From contig NZ_AUBQ01000013.1 in assembly GCF_000429325.1 (NCBI RefSeq), positions 1 to 64,000 of the forward strand: a stretch of 64,000 nucleotides of DNA, read 5' to 3'. A program made the position numbers and the translations under genes. This DNA is from Fundidesulfovibrio putealis DSM 16056 (GTDB lineage: Bacteria > Desulfobacterota > Desulfovibrionia > Desulfovibrionales > Desulfovibrionaceae). Below, one piece after another: positions 8,788-17,649 of the stretch; the stretch's first letter is position 1; each line of letters opens with the position of its first letter. The notes beneath the pieces are model-generated. The model did no database searches. It saw nothing but the letters and a program-made list of their open reading frames with translations, and was not told the DNA's origin.

Positions 8788-10284
8788 ATGTTCGACCTCC
8801 TCGTGGCCGTGGGGATCAGCCTGGCCGGGTTCGCCCTGCAGGTCTGGCCCCGGCTCATAAACCGTTATTTCGGCATCGACACCTGGCGCTTCACCCTGCT
8901 GGCCCAGTACATCCGCGACAACAGGAAGCTCCCGGAAAGCCTCCCCCATAAGTACATCGTTCCGGGCTCCGTGGACAACCCTCCGCTGCTGCCCTGGCTG
9001 TGCTCGCTGTTTCCCAAGGACTGGCTGGACCGCAACCAGGGTCTCATCTCGCCCATGTTCGACGTATTGGGCAGCCTGACGGTCTACTTCATGGGCTACT
9101 CCGCCACCGGGCAGGCCGCCGGAGGCCACTTCGCCCAGATGGCGTATCTTCTCACGCCGGTCGTGCCGCTGGAAGCCTCCAACCTGTCGTTGCGCACCTT
9201 GGGCAGCCTCATCTTCACCTGGGCCATGCTCCTGGTGATGAGCTACGTGCTCCACCCGTCCTGGTGGACTTTCCTGCTGGGCGTGGGCGGCGTGATGCTC
9301 CTGTCCATGACCCACCGCATGGCCATGCAGGTGTTCTTCTTCACCCTGTTCTGGATGGCCATGGTCACGGGAGACGTGAACCACCTGCTGGTGTTCGCCG
9401 TGGGCGTCCTGGCGGCGGTGTTCGCCACCAAGGGCCTGTACCTGCGCTACCTGCGCGGGCACCTGCTCATGATCAGCTTCTGGATGTACAACATCCACAA
9501 CAGGCTGGCCCATCAGGTGCGCGGCAACCCCACCAAGGAGCGCAAGCACACCGACTTCGTCAGGCGCATCGAGCACCTGATCTGGACCATCCCGGTTGCG
9601 CCGTTTCTGGCCGTGAATCCCTGGATTCTCTACTCCTTCTGTGCGGTGTTCAGCGTGCTGCCCCAGGCGGGCGACCCCTGGATGAAGGCCTACGTGCTCT
9701 GGAGCGTGACGCTTTTTGGCCTGGGCATCCTGTTCAACCTGCCGCTGCTGCGCTTTCTGGGCGAGGGCCAGCGGTATCTGGAGTTCGGCACCTCGGCGGC
9801 CGCAGCCGTGGCCGGAGCCATGATCTTAAGGTTCCAGGGCAACCCGGAAGTGTGGGGCATCGTGCGCTATGTGCCCTGCATCATCGGCCTGGGGTGCCTC
9901 ATCCTGGTGCTGTTCTTTCAGCTGAAGCTGGTGGTGAAGAACCCCGACAAGTCCATCACCCCGGCACTTCGCGCGCTCATCGACCACCTGAACAGCCGCC
10001 CGAAGCCTGTGCGCCTGGCCTGCCTGCCCCACGGACTGGCGGACGCTGTCACCTACTTCCTGGACAACGGACAGGTGCTCCTCTCGGACAACTCCGTGGG
10101 CGTGTGGGAGCTGGTGGACTGGTTCCCGCTGATCACCAAGCCGCTGACCGAGATCGCCGAGAAGTACAACCTGAACGCCTTCCTGGTGAGCACCAACTTC
10201 GTCAAGCCCGAAGAGCTGGACCTGCCCGGCTACGAGATCACCTTCAGCCAGGACAACCTCATCCTGTTCGAGCGCGTGGGCTGA
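8788..10284 (+). CDS. Polytopic membrane protein of surface-glycan cluster
   Basis: 498 residues with about ten hydrophobic segments and a soluble C-terminal domain of about 90 residues (after residue 400). The first periplasmic loop has DTWRFTLLAQYIR and the segment VDNPPLLPWL, reminiscent of GT-C glycosyltransferases or glycan-associated membrane proteins, but without a clear catalytic acidic pair. No named family is certain. It precedes a GT4 glycosyltransferase (133 bp) and a giant GT-C protein on the same strand, so a role in building or exporting a surface polysaccharide or glycolipid is inferred from context. Confidence 0.75.
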   Translation: MFDLLVAVGISLAGFALQVWPRLINRYFGIDTWRFTLLAQYIRDNRKLPESLPHKYIVPGSVDNPPLLPWLCSLFPKDWLDRNQGLISPMFDVLGSLTVYFMGYSATGQAAGGHFAQMAYLLTPVVPLEASNLSLRTLGSLIFTWAMLLVMSYVLHPSWWTFLLGVGGVMLLSMTHRMAMQVFFFTLFWMAMVTGDVNHLLVFAVGVLAAVFATKGLYLRYLRGHLLMISFWMYNIHNRLAHQVRGNPTKERKHTDFVRRIEHLIWTIPVAPFLAVNPWILYSFCAVFSVLPQAGDPWMKAYVLWSVTLFGLGILFNLPLLRFLGEGQRYLEFGTSAAAAVAGAMILRFQGNPEVWGIVRYVPCIIGLGCLILVLFFQLKLVVKNPDKSITPALRALIDHLNSRPKPVRLACLPHGLADAVTYFLDNGQVLLSDNSVGVWELVDWFPLITKPLTEIAEKYNLNAFLVSTNFVKPEELDLPGYEITFSQDNLILFERVG

Positions 10285-10416
10285 ACCTAAGTGAATTCAA
10301 AGGCATATTTCGCGCGCTTGACCATTCAAACGGCAACGAATAGGTATTTCATCCATATGGCACTTATGATGGACACCGCACCCACCTGCATCACTCCGGT
10401 GCGCAACGGCTGACCC

Positions 10417-11706
10417 ATGGGATTCTTCCGCCGCAATGTGGGTTCCTCAGAGCCCGAAGGGTTCGATCTGGAACGCCATCCGCGCGTAGCCATCCTTGTG
10501 GAGACCACCATCCCCCCGGTCTCCAGGGCGAACCTTCGCATGTACTGGCTGGCCAAGGCACTCATCGCCGAAAAGAAGGCCATGGTGAACATGGTCGCGC
10601 CCAGCCAGGATCTCGCCTCGCGCCGCTCCTACTACACGGAGTGGATCTGGATGAACCAGTATCCGGGGTTCGGCAAAATGCTTTACGGGACGCTCAGGCT
10701 GCCCGTGCGCCTGTGGCATTTCCTGGCCTCCATTATCACCATCATCCTGTTGGAAATCATCTACCGCAAGCACAAGGCACGCGGCATCTGCGCCGTCCAC
10801 GCCTGGAACCCCCTGGCCGGGATGGCTGCGGTTATCGCCGGGAAGATCATCCGCAGGCCGGTCTTCGTGGACTTCACCGACTTTTACTCGGACATCGCCC
10901 GCACGGACATGCCGCTGTTGTCGAAACCTCTGGTCTGGCTTGAAAATCTGGTCTTGTCCCAGGCCCAACGGGTGTTCGTGGTCAGCGACGTGATGCGCGA
11001 GCATCTTATCACGGTCAAGAAACTTCCCCCCGAGAAGGTCGTCGTGGTGGCGGACGGAACAGACAGCCAAGTCTTTCGTCCAGGCCTGGACGGCGCGGCG
11101 GTCCGGAGCAAGCTGGGCGTGGCGCCCGAGGCCCCCATGCTGATCTTCCACGGCGACATCAAGCACGACGACGGCGTGGACGTGCTCATGCACGTACTGG
11201 CCGGAATCGTGAAGGCCCGCCCGGACACGAAGCTTCTCATACTGGGCGGCGGCGGACCGTACTTCGATTCAGTGATCCGCCCCCTGATCGCCTCCCTGGG
11301 TCTTGACGCCAACGTGCTGACCCCGGGCTGGATTCCCCACCAGGAAGTCCCGGCGTACATCAACGCCTGCGACATCGGCTGCATGACCTTGCGGGCCACC
11401 CTGAACCACGACAACTATCTGTCCTTCAAACTCTTCGAATACTGGGGCTGCGGCCTGCCCGTGGTGGTCACCAAGCTTAAGGCCATCGGCAAGATCGTCA
11501 AGGACGGGGAGAACGGGCTGGTCTGCCCCTCGGAAGACGTAGACGCCTACGTTGCGGCGTTCCTGCGCCTGATCGAGGACCGCGAGCTCGCCAAACGGCT
11601 GGGTTCTGCCGGACGCAAGCTGGTAGAAGAGGAGTTCGACTGGCGCCAGATCATGAAACGGGAGGTGGCCGAATATACCCCGGATATCCTCTCGCTCGCA
11701 AAGTGA
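10417..11706 (+). CDS. GT4-type glycosyltransferase
   Basis: 429 residues with a GT-B fold. The N-terminal acceptor domain includes a hydrophobic patch at about 100-115 that may anchor it to the inner leaflet. The C-terminal nucleotide-sugar domain shows PMLIFHGDIKHDDG, the LLILGGGGPYF turn and the region FEYWGCGLPVVVTK, where family members bind the donor, followed by GENGLVCPSEDVDAY. It probably transfers a sugar from an NDP-sugar to a lipid-linked acceptor in the cytoplasm. Its stop overlaps the start of the next gene (GTGA, 4 bp), so the two are translationally coupled. Confidence 0.88.
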   Translation: MGFFRRNVGSSEPEGFDLERHPRVAILVETTIPPVSRANLRMYWLAKALIAEKKAMVNMVAPSQDLASRRSYYTEWIWMNQYPGFGKMLYGTLRLPVRLWHFLASIITIILLEIIYRKHKARGICAVHAWNPLAGMAAVIAGKIIRRPVFVDFTDFYSDIARTDMPLLSKPLVWLENLVLSQAQRVFVVSDVMREHLITVKKLPPEKVVVVADGTDSQVFRPGLDGAAVRSKLGVAPEAPMLIFHGDIKHDDGVDVLMHVLAGIVKARPDTKLLILGGGGPYFDSVIRPLIASLGLDANVLTPGWIPHQEVPAYINACDIGCMTLRATLNHDNYLSFKLFEYWGCGLPVVVTKLKAIGKIVKDGENGLVCPSEDVDAYVAAFLRLIEDRELAKRLGSAGRKLVEEEFDWRQIMKREVAEYTPDILSLAK

Positions 11707-14700
11707 CCCAACCGAAACCCACCCCTATCCTGTGTCCGCAGCGTTGGTGGATCGTCCTGGCGACAGCCTTGGCCGTGACCGCCGCAGGCTACCTGCTGGC
11801 CTACGGAGACGCGCTCTGGGCGCCGGGGCACATTTCCCAGAACTGGGACCAATCATTCCCGCCCTTTCCTGAAGAGATCAGAACTTACGGGAGTATCTCC
11901 CATGCCACCTGGAGCAGCATCTTCGAGCTAGGTTCGCCCGGCCCGATGAACGGCCTGACCTTCTATTTCGACCTCCTCGTCCGCAACGGCCTGTCCTGGC
12001 TCGGGGGGGGAATCCTGGCCCGCTGGCTCAACCTGGCCTACATGCTGCTAGGAACCGCTGGGTTCTGGATGATCTCCCGGCGGCTCGGGCTCTCCGGGAT
12101 ATCCACGCTTGTGGTCTGCGCCCTCTCCCAGTTCAACCCCCGCACATATTCGATGGCCTTGAGCGGACATACCGAAGCGGGATTCGCATACGCACTGGCC
12201 CCGTGGATCATCACCCTCGCAGATGTGGCCGTAAAGGCCTCGAACCCTCGTCATTTCTTGGCCGCAGGGCTGTGCGCGGGCATGGTCCTGGCATTGGCTT
12301 GTTCCTCCCCCTTCGGCGTCACATCGGCGGGCCTGCTGCTGGCGCTCTACTGCGCGTCCGCCATGGCCAGCGCGCCCGGTTCCCCGTGGCGCTCCCTGGC
12401 TGTCCTAGCCATAGCTGGTGCGGTCATGATCGTGCTGCACATGCACTGGATATTGCCCACGGCCCTGGGCTCCGCCGGGGCCAACGCGTTCAAGCACAAC
12501 CAGAGTGTCGCTGAGATCCAGGCCGACTACGTCCACAAATATCGGGAGTATTCCATCCCGCCGCGCCAAGCCATGATCGGCCACACAGACAACCATGGCA
12601 TGGGCTCCGAGTACGCCTACCCGGTGGCTGCCCCCGCCGATCAATGGTGGAAGCCCTCGGCTTTCGCGATCTTGGCGCTTGGGCTGCTCGGCCTGCTCGG
12701 GCGCTCCCCCAACCCCACGCTCAAGTGGTTCGCGGCCTTATGCCTTCTGCTCGGCTTCGTGCTGCTCACAGGCACCCGGACACTGCCTGGACGCTTCCTG
12801 TACGAGGTGGTGCTGTATCAGGCCAAGGTATTGTTCTTCTTCATGGCCAGACCCACGCGCTGGCTGCTGGTCTACTATACCGGGTTCGCCTTGCTGGCCG
12901 GACTTGGTCTGGAAGCCGTGTTCCGCCGGAGCATCTGGACGACACACCGCTGGCCAGACCGACTGGCCGTGGCCTTCACAGCCGCAACGCTGGCGGTCTA
13001 CCTCTTTCCCTGGTGGTCTGGACAGCTGGCCGTGCCCAAGAACGAGACCACGCAGACCATGGCTATCACTCCCCAACCCCTCCGCCCGGAGGAACGCGCC
13101 CTGGCCGAGGCCCTGGCCCGCGACCCCGGCATATACCGTGTGGCGGTCTTCCCCACCATATCCAGCCCCACCGGGGACATCCCCGCGCCCCCCTCCTCGA
13201 GCCTCACGCGCAATTTTGGCATGATGGGCAAGGACTCGCTCGTAGGTCCGGCCTTCATCGGCAACCCCTACGGGCGGTACCTGCTGTCCGTGGCCCACCG
13301 GAGGGTGCCCTCCACCGACGAATACGGGCGGCTGCTCGGCCTGAGCGCGGTGCGCAGGGTGGTCTGGGACAAGGACGAGCCGTACCTGTCCTACCTGGAT
13401 TTCGGCTGGATGCCCCCGGCCAAACGAGGCTCGGAAACCCTGCCGGATCCGAAGGACGTCCTGCGCCCGTTTCTACAGGCTCAACGCGACCTGCCTCCCG
13501 ACAAGAGTTGGTCTTTCGGTCCCTTCGTGGTCCTGGACAACACTGACTATTTGCCACGAATCCGCGCCACGCAGTCCGCAGCGCTGGCAACCGGTGGGTT
13601 TCCGCTGCTCTCCAGCATGGCCCAGCTCGAGGCCAATCCCTTCGGACGCACCGCCCTGTTCTTCTCCACGGATCTGGACAAGTCCGATATCGACCGGCTG
13701 GGGAAGGCCCGTGGCGAGGTGTTGGTCCACAACGACTCATGGCCTGAACTTCTGCTGCCCTATCTTCCCGCCGGAAGCTGGCGGCCCGCACTCGAACCGG
13801 GCAAGGCCGCTCCGGACGGGTGGGAGCGCGTGTCCGACCGCTGGCACCAGGTACTCTGGTTCGAGGGGTCGCCCTTGAACACCGGGGCGCTGGTTTCCCG
13901 CGAGGCGTCCACGATATCTATCCCACTCGCCGGTTCGGGCCACTACCGCCTGTTGGCGCGCGTGGGCAACCTACCTGCGCAACATGGCCTAACGATAGCC
14001 CATAGCGGCACTACGCTGGCGACAACAGCCTCGACCGATCCTTTCGACAAGGGATGGCGCTGGCTTGATCTGGGAACCCGTATCATGGACGGAAATCCCG
14101 TGAGTATTCTGGCAAGGGGCAGGGGGGCAGTGGTGTCTGGCGTCTTGGCCGTGCCGGAGGGAGAATTCGTCGCCGCACGGAGGGCCTTGGAAAAGGCCTT
14201 CTCCATAAACGCGGGCACCGTGCTGGCCGAAGCGGAGGCCTGCGTGCTGCAGTCTCAGGGCGTGTATTCGGCAATCCGGGACATCGCCTTGCTGACACCC
14301 GTGCCCGGGGTGAACATGCAGACGGAGAACCTGCGGGCGGAAAACCTGGACGGCTCGGGGGCGGGCACCCTGGCCGCCGAGGGCGACCAGCCTGGGCAGG
14401 CTTCGTTCCGCCTGGATTTCTCCTACCCCGTCTCGGGATTCACCCTGACCAGCTACCCCCGCCTCTTTGGCGATCCCGACGGGAAAGCCTACGTTCGGGC
14501 CTCCTGGTCGGCTGACGGCAAGACATATCTGCCCCTGTACGAACTCACTGCGGCCACGGACGGAAAATGGGAAGACGTGTACGCCAGACGCAAGGAAGTC
14601 TCGATCCGCCAGCCGCTATCTTCCGTCTGGATTCGTTTCGACCTGCGCCAGGCCCAGCTGGGCTCTCTCGTGAATCCCCCCAACCAGCCCATGACCATCA

Positions 14701-15308
14701 CCGTCGCCCCTGCGAATTCCTATCCGGACGCGGCCTCCATGGGACAGGCCGTCATGCTGCCTGCTCGCTTCGCGCTGCGGCCCCTGGGCTCCGGCCCTCA
14801 CCGCGTCCGGGCGCGCCTGCTCACCCCACAGGGTCCCCTCTGGCAAGAGCTGGGCACCTTCGAGCCCGGTCCCCGGGGGCTGGTGGAATTGGACGTAGAT
14901 GCTCCCGGCAATACCGGCAACGCCGCCTGCGACCTGCTGGAAATGCGCGGACAACCGCAAGCCGAAGCGCCAGGACCGATGGTTTCCCCGGACTCCACAC
15001 GCCTGAGTGCCGCACGCTACAGCGTTCAAGGGAATCTGCCCGCCAACGGGTTGCTGCTTTTCAGCGAGGCCTATCATCCCTCCTGGCTGACAATATCCGC
15101 CAGCGAAACGATCAAGCCCCTCAAAGCCTACGGCTTCATGAACGCCTACCCGCTTCCAGACAACCCTCCGAACGGCCTGCTCCTGGAATTTTCGGCTGAG
15201 AAGTTCCGGAATCTGGGGCTTGCCATATCCATCGCAGGCTGGGGAGCGTTTGTCCTGCTTATCGTGGCTCTGCTCTGCTGGCCCAGGCGGTCAACAACGC
15301 TCCGATGA
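11703..15308 (+). CDS. Giant GT-C-like membrane protein with large extracytoplasmic domain
   Basis: 1201 residues starting at a GTG that overlaps the upstream stop. About twelve hydrophobic helices fill the first 450 residues. A long extracytoplasmic, beta-rich region follows, and a final helix near 1176-1195 ends in a short basic tail. Topology and features such as NWDQSFPP in the first loop and FNPRTYSMALSGHTEAGF resemble YfhO- and AftD-like GT-C enzymes that use polyprenyl-phosphate sugars on the outer face of the membrane. The C-terminal half may be carbohydrate-binding. Substrate is unknown. Confidence 0.8.
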   Translation: MTQPKPTPILCPQRWWIVLATALAVTAAGYLLAYGDALWAPGHISQNWDQSFPPFPEEIRTYGSISHATWSSIFELGSPGPMNGLTFYFDLLVRNGLSWLGGGILARWLNLAYMLLGTAGFWMISRRLGLSGISTLVVCALSQFNPRTYSMALSGHTEAGFAYALAPWIITLADVAVKASNPRHFLAAGLCAGMVLALACSSPFGVTSAGLLLALYCASAMASAPGSPWRSLAVLAIAGAVMIVLHMHWILPTALGSAGANAFKHNQSVAEIQADYVHKYREYSIPPRQAMIGHTDNHGMGSEYAYPVAAPADQWWKPSAFAILALGLLGLLGRSPNPTLKWFAALCLLLGFVLLTGTRTLPGRFLYEVVLYQAKVLFFFMARPTRWLLVYYTGFALLAGLGLEAVFRRSIWTTHRWPDRLAVAFTAATLAVYLFPWWSGQLAVPKNETTQTMAITPQPLRPEERALAEALARDPGIYRVAVFPTISSPTGDIPAPPSSSLTRNFGMMGKDSLVGPAFIGNPYGRYLLSVAHRRVPSTDEYGRLLGLSAVRRVVWDKDEPYLSYLDFGWMPPAKRGSETLPDPKDVLRPFLQAQRDLPPDKSWSFGPFVVLDNTDYLPRIRATQSAALATGGFPLLSSMAQLEANPFGRTALFFSTDLDKSDIDRLGKARGEVLVHNDSWPELLLPYLPAGSWRPALEPGKAAPDGWERVSDRWHQVLWFEGSPLNTGALVSREASTISIPLAGSGHYRLLARVGNLPAQHGLTIAHSGTTLATTASTDPFDKGWRWLDLGTRIMDGNPVSILARGRGAVVSGVLAVPEGEFVAARRALEKAFSINAGTVLAEAEACVLQSQGVYSAIRDIALLTPVPGVNMQTENLRAENLDGSGAGTLAAEGDQPGQASFRLDFSYPVSGFTLTSYPRLFGDPDGKAYVRASWSADGKTYLPLYELTAATDGKWEDVYARRKEVSIRQPLSSVWIRFDLRQAQLGSLVNPPNQPMTITVAPANSYPDAASMGQAVMLPARFALRPLGSGPHRVRARLLTPQGPLWQELGTFEPGPRGLVELDVDAPGNTGNAACDLLEMRGQPQAEAPGPMVSPDSTRLSAARYSVQGNLPANGLLLFSEAYHPSWLTISASETIKPLKAYGFMNAYPLPDNPPNGLLLEFSAEKFRNLGLAISIAGWGAFVLLIVALLCWPRRSTTLR

Positions 15309-15332
15309 TGCTCATATACGACATGCCCTCCC

Positions 15333-16811
15333 TCACAGGCGGGCCACCCCCAGAAACAGCGCATGCAGGCTCACGGCCAGGGTGACGAACGCGGCGCGCG
15401 CGCCAGGCCCGCCGCGCCCGAACACGGTCAGGGACATCTCGCCGCGCGGGCAGCGTTCCAGGCAGTCGCCGCAGAGCGAGCAGGACACGCCAGGGCGGCG
15501 CGCCGCCAGATCCTCCGGACGGAGCGCGTCGTAGCGGCAGGCCATGGAGCACGCGCCGCAGGACGTGCAGCCCTCGCGGATGCGCAGCCGCCAGGGCGAG
15601 AGCTTCCCCAAAATCCCCGCCGCCAGCCCCATGGGGCACCAGCCCGTGCAATGGGTCATCACCCCCGCGCGACGCGACACGATAATCATAATGCCCACTC
15701 CGGCCAGACCGAACCCGGCAGCCAATCCGGCGGCCCAGACCACGGGAACGCCCAGGCGTCCCATGAGCCAGGCCCCGCCCAGCACCAGCACGGCCAGCGC
15801 CGCACGCCCCCTGCGCACCCAGGCCGGAAGCGGGCCGGGGCGCTTCTTTGCGCCGGACATGGCCGAATCCCACGCGCCGATGTAGCACAGGTGGCTGCAC
15901 CAGCCAGGCCCCAGCAGGAGCACCGTGCTCCCGAACAGGATCAGCATGAAGAGGCCCTCGCCGCGAAAGAGCGGCCCTGCGGCGATGAGCGCCGGCACGG
16001 GCAGGTGCAGCGCCCCGGTCATGAGGAAGCGCTCGAAACCCACGAGCCCCAGGGCCAGCTGGGCGAAAAAGACGAACGAGAAGAGCCCCCAGATGCGCCG
16101 CCGCACAACGGGCGAGCGCCCCGGCGAAAGCATTGCCTGCACCACGAACCCGGCATAGAGCGCCAGAAGCGAGGCCTCCAGCCAGCCTGCGCCGGGCAGG
16201 AAGCGCTCGGCCAGCAGCATGGGCGTCGAGGCCTTCAGCTGCACGGCCCCCAGGGCGCACAGGGTCAAGGCCCAGGCGGCCAAGGCGGGGATGGTGGTGT
16301 CGCGCGCCAAGGCGGGTGGACGCTGGGTTATCTGTAAAGGCTTGAGGGGCGCGTCACGCCAGCCGGACAGGGCTTCTTCCGGCTGGCCGATGCCGGAGAC
16401 TCGGCCGGAGGGCTCGCCAGGTGTGCCCCCGACATCAGCGGGGCCGACTCCCCCGGCGGTTTCAGGGGCAGCCCCGCCCTTCGGGCGAGAGGCGAAATAC
16501 GGACGTTCCAGCGCCCAGGCCGCCAGGGCCGGAAGCATGGCCGCCACGGCAAGGATCACGGCCAGCCGCGTCCAGGGCATGCCCATGGCAAGGCGCATCT
16601 TGATGAAGAACACCATGCTGTTCAATGTGACCAGCACTCCGGCCAGCATGAGCGCCTGGCAGGCGCGGCGCACGAACTCGCGCCGCAGGGGCAGGAGCGC
16701 CAACGGGGCGAGCCAGGCCAGTGCCTCCGGCAACCCTTGCCAGCGGTGCAGGTGCGCTGCAGGAATCAGCCCCCCCAGGATCACCACCGTTATCAACGCA
16801 GCCTTTTTCAT
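15333..16811 (-). CDS. NapH/CcoG-like membrane polyferredoxin
   Basis: 492 residues with several N-terminal helices, a variable hydrophilic insert at about 100-170, further helices, and a C-terminal ferredoxin domain. Two [4Fe-4S] motifs, CTSCGACSMAC at 415-425 and CSLCGDCLERC at 444-454, are clear. Two additional cysteine pairs (WCSHLC near 306 and HCTGWCP near 387) match the extra Cys of the NapH/NosR-type family. Such proteins pass electrons from the membrane quinol or thiol pool to periplasmic or cluster-maturation partners. It is divergently transcribed from a CRP/FNR regulator with a TTGAT-type box between them, implying redox or nitrosative control. Confidence 0.85.
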   Translation of the reverse strand: MKKAALITVVILGGLIPAAHLHRWQGLPEALAWLAPLALLPLRREFVRRACQALMLAGVLVTLNSMVFFIKMRLAMGMPWTRLAVILAVAAMLPALAAWALERPYFASRPKGGAAPETAGGVGPADVGGTPGEPSGRVSGIGQPEEALSGWRDAPLKPLQITQRPPALARDTTIPALAAWALTLCALGAVQLKASTPMLLAERFLPGAGWLEASLLALYAGFVVQAMLSPGRSPVVRRRIWGLFSFVFFAQLALGLVGFERFLMTGALHLPVPALIAAGPLFRGEGLFMLILFGSTVLLLGPGWCSHLCYIGAWDSAMSGAKKRPGPLPAWVRRGRAALAVLVLGGAWLMGRLGVPVVWAAGLAAGFGLAGVGIMIIVSRRAGVMTHCTGWCPMGLAAGILGKLSPWRLRIREGCTSCGACSMACRYDALRPEDLAARRPGVSCSLCGDCLERCPRGEMSLTVFGRGGPGARAAFVTLAVSLHALFLGVARL

Positions 16812-16902
16812 GCCCTTCTCCCTGCCGATCCTGAAATGGACGGGTTATCCGTCCGACTCACGAGCCATCATCCCTGAAGCTATCGTATTCCCCTCATGGG
16901 GC

Positions 16903-16918
16903 TTTGATTTGCATCAAA
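16903..16918. promoter_or_regulatory. FNR/DNR-type operator
   Basis: TTTGATTTGCATCAAA contains the perfect palindrome TTGAT-N4-ATCAA, the consensus site of FNR/DNR-class regulators. It sits 19 bp before the ATG of the CRP/FNR-family gene and 92 bp before the divergent polyferredoxin gene, so it can govern both, with autoregulation likely. Confidence 0.8.
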
Positions 16919-16937
16919 AAGCGGCTAGCATGGCCCC

Positions 16938-17636
16938 ATGCATGTCAAGCCCAGCGCCACGCAGACTATTTTGGCAACGGTTCCGCTGTTTTCGAGCCTG
17001 AGCCGCGAACAGCTCACCACCCTGGAAAACAACTCGGCAGTCCTCAAGCTGGACAAGGGCCAGGTGGTGTTTTTTGAAGGCGCGGAGGCCAAGGGCCTGT
17101 ACGTGCTGCTTTCGGGCCAGGTGAAGATCTACAAGTCTTCTCCCGAGGGCAAGGAGCAGATCCTCCATGTGCTCCCCCCCGGCGAACCCTTCGCCGAGGT
17201 CCCCATGTTCACGGGCGGCAAGTTCCCGGCCAACGCCATGGCCATCCAGCCGAGCACCGTGCTCTACACCGAGAAATCCGTGCTCACCCGCCTGATGGAG
17301 CGCGACGCAGGGCTCGCCATGGCCATGCTGGCCGCCCTGTCCCAGCGGCTGCGCCAGATGGCCACCATGATCGGCCAGCTCACCCTGCGCGAGGTCCCAG
17401 CACGTCTGGCAGCCTACCTGCTGCACCAGGCATCGGAGAAGGAATCCGAAACCTTCGTGCTGGACATGAGCAAGGGCAACCTGGCGGGCTTTCTGGGCGC
17501 CACGCGCGAGGCCTTGTCCCGCGCCCTGGCCAAGCTTGAGGACCAGGGCTTCATCGTCATGGACAACCGCACCATCACCATCGCCGATCGCGACCGCCTG
17601 ACTGAACTGGCCGAGGGCGACAGCAAGTTGAAATAA
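16938..17636 (+). CDS. CRP/FNR-family transcription regulator, DNR/HcpR-like
   Basis: 232 residues: a cyclic-nucleotide-binding-like sensor fold at about 15-130, a dimerisation helix, and a winged helix from about 150. The recognition helix reads REALSR (190-195). The ExxSR pattern is the FNR type that contacts TTGAT half-sites, matching the box at 16903. The protein has no cysteine at all, so it cannot bind the FNR iron-sulfur cluster. Haem- or NO-sensing DNR or HcpR proteins also lack it. I infer a nitrosative or redox regulator of itself and of the divergent polyferredoxin; the ligand is not visible in the sequence. Confidence 0.88.
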   Translation: MHVKPSATQTILATVPLFSSLSREQLTTLENNSAVLKLDKGQVVFFEGAEAKGLYVLLSGQVKIYKSSPEGKEQILHVLPPGEPFAEVPMFTGGKFPANAMAIQPSTVLYTEKSVLTRLMERDAGLAMAMLAALSQRLRQMATMIGQLTLREVPARLAAYLLHQASEKESETFVLDMSKGNLAGFLGATREALSRALAKLEDQGFIVMDNRTITIADRDRLTELAEGDSKLK

Positions 17637-17649
17637 GGTCTCCACCAGC

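Noticed and set aside
16938-17636. Calling the regulator a true oxygen-sensing FNR
   Set aside because: The protein contains no cysteine, so the FNR [4Fe-4S] cluster is impossible.
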